Assembly (NCBI GenBank): GCA_036873755.1
Contig: JAVTVY010018974.1
Location: 1-64,000, forward strand
Direction of reading: 5' to 3'
Length of the DNA: 64,000 nt
Source: Hanleya hanleyi
Taxonomy: Eukaryota; Mollusca; Polyplacophora; Lepidopleurida; Hanleyidae
The notes beneath the pieces are model-generated. The model was not told where the DNA came from. It searched no databases and saw only the letters and a program-made list of their open reading frames with translations. Position numbers and translations under genes: made by a program. Below are positions 42,301 through 45,300 of this stretch, piece by piece (position 1 is the first letter of the stretch; every line of letters begins with the position of its first letter).

Positions 42301-45300
42301 TTATATTTTCAAGAGTTATGGCCCTTTGTTCCTGAATTCTCCGTGAATTGGGACTTGTCCGGGCTGGATCTCGGTTAATATTGTATGGACAATTATGAAA
42401 TTTGCAGGATGTGTGGTCAGTGCCCTGTAGTTGTGCAGCGTGAATTTTCTCCACGTTTCGCATATATTTTCAAGAGTTATGGCCCTTTTTTCTTCAAATC
42501 TTTGTGAATTGGAACTTGTCCGGGCTGGATCTCGGTGAATATTGTATGAACAATTATGAAATTTGCAGGATATGTGATCAGTGCCCTGTAGTTGTGCAGC
42601 GTGAAGTTTCTCCGCGTTTCGCATATATTTTCAAGAGTTATGGCCCTTTTTTCTTCAAATCTTTGTGAATTGGAACTTGTCCGGGCTGGATCTCGGTGAA
42701 TATTGTATGAACAATTATGAAATTTGCAGGATATGTGATCAGTGCCCTGTAGTTGTGCAGCGTGAAGTTTCTCCTCATTTTGCCTATATTTTCAAGAGTT
42801 ATGGCCCTTTTTTCTTCAAATCTTTGTGAATTGGGATTTGTAGGGCTGGATCTCGGTTAATATTGTATGAACAAGTATGAAATACGCATGATATGTGGTC
42901 AGTGACCCATAGGTGTGTAGCGTGAAGTTTCTCTGTTTTCGGTTATATTTTCAAGAGTTATGGCCCTTTGTTTAAACCTAAGTGAATGGGATATATTTAT
43001 TTGTCCAAGCTGGATCTCAGTCCATAACTGATTTGAACCAGGAAAATGGCTATATTATATGTTATTCTACATTCCAAAGCAGACAACATAGGTCCTGAAG
43101 TATGAAATTGCCCCAAAAACAGTGAATTGGGTACAAAATTCACTGATCGCTTCATAATTTCACCACAATATACTCCCAAGCAATGTAGGTCTCATAACCA
43201 GGTCACATTTTTGGATTTGGTGAAAACCCTGGCGACCATCTTGCATCGAAGCATCGTATTATCACTTGTTGCTTGATATTTGGAATATGTATTATGTGAG
43301 ACATGGCAAAAAAGTGACAAACAGAATTTTTATAATTATCCAAATTAGGCCTCCACCAACCAATAAAGAACAGAACAATGGCGGGGCAGTGTCGGATTAA
43401 AGTGGAAGGGGGGGGCATACAATTGAGCAATCTCTGATTGCTTCCTTCCTGTGTTAGATTATGTAAATCCTCTAATAATTCGATCACCTTATTATTTATT
43501 ACACTTTAAACACATCCAATTTGGTGGTCGTGTAAAATAATGAAGATGGATTATTTGCATGACTTTTTGGAGATGTTGAACTTCCTGTACCAATAAATAT
43601 GATCACCTGCTGATTTTATGGTCCAAAATTTTACTTCCTGTGATTGAATTATTAGAGAATTTACTGTGTGTAATGTTTAGAAGCAACGGAAGTATATGAT
43701 TTACAACATAGAGATGTAATTATATATTGTTGTACCTTTCAGGAGAGCGATATCCTGGTGTTTGGTCATCCTAAACACCTATATGGTCACTCTGGGACTA
43801 TCACCAGTCTACAGGTGTGCTGGCCGTACAGTGTGCTGGTCAGTGCCAGTGAGGATGGCACCTGTATTATCTGGGATCTCAACAGGTCAGTCAGCTAATT
43901 CACACAAAAACCCATCCTCGCGAGCCAGTGTATCAATCAGTAGGTTACGATCATTACACTGGCTTGGTTAGTTACCGATAGCAGTTCTGGATATAAATCG
44001 CTCGAGGGGTTCCCACTAAACCGAACCAGTCAGTAAGCACGCTGATGCAGCTCATCAGGCCAATCCGCAGCGAGGTTTGAGCTTTGACTGGTTTCAATTT
44101 CATCGCCAGCCAGACTACCTTTGAAGTTAGGCTGTAGTCGACATCGGTTGTCAAAGCGAAAACCGCAGGCTTCAGATACCGATGCGCTAATTCAAAACAA
44201 CCGCTGGGGATGAAATGTAGGAGATTGTGTAATAGATGAGAACTCGTCCAAATCACCAAAAAGGTTCAGGTAAACCCTCTGCGAGGATTTAGGATTTACC
44301 TGGACTTGTGAAGATGACAAAAACCCAGAATAACAGCTTATTCAATTATATCATTTATTTATAAACATAAATATTCATATCGTTTGAATGTTAATTATGG
44401 ACAAACTGGATGTTTTCTCAAAAATTGAATTAGCTGATTCAGTTAAAAAACAAACCAATGTTACAAGTTTCCTCGAAATCTTGACTTTCTGCGATGTTCC
44501 ATAACAATGGTCTGATCGGATTTCTGTCAGACTGGTTGTATAAATTTTTCATGTATGTAGAAGATTTTAATGCGTTGTGCTGATCACTTTTAGATTGTTC
44601 AGTTGTTGACTTTGGTTGTTGGCACAATTGGACAAGAATTTTGTTTGATCGTCGATATATAGCTGAAATAGTGCTGAATGCAACATTAAACCACAATTCT
44701 CTCTCTCTCTCTCTCCTTTCAGACTGACGTATGTGAATTCCATCTCTGATCACAGTAGTCCTATCAAGAGTGTAGCTGTCAGTGACACTCTGGGGGATAT
44801 CGCCACAGTCAGTGATGAAGGTGAGGCTGGATTATTTCTCTCCCATTACAATATAGTTTCAATTAGACTTAATTTGAATGCCTTAATTTGATCATCCATG
44901 ATCTGTACTAGTTCTTCCGAATAAAAACTAAATAGATCAGTACAGCATGATGCCCGATGAATGTCCTTCTTGAGTTAAATGGTGATTTAAACCAAGGATT
45001 TTTGAAGGAAAGTTTGATGAATGCCACACTGGGAAAGCCCCGATGTGACCCCACAGTGATTGATCAGTTAAGGTAGTACCCCAGTATGGAGACGAAAAGT
45101 TTTGAACTGGCTAAACAGGTAAAAATTAGGAAAATTAAATAAGTACTGGTATCCTTTTAGGGGTAATATGCTTACAGTGATACAAAATTTGGCATGTTAA
45201 TATACTCGAGGGTTAGCAGAACATCCCCATATATTAAACATAGGAGACCTGTTACATGTACTACCCAATTATTTTATCCAGACAGCGATCGCTGAGGTAT

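Noticed and set aside
41970..42624. Overlapping minus-strand ORFs of about 100 aa
   Set aside because: They are phase-shifted readings of the 160-bp tandem unit.
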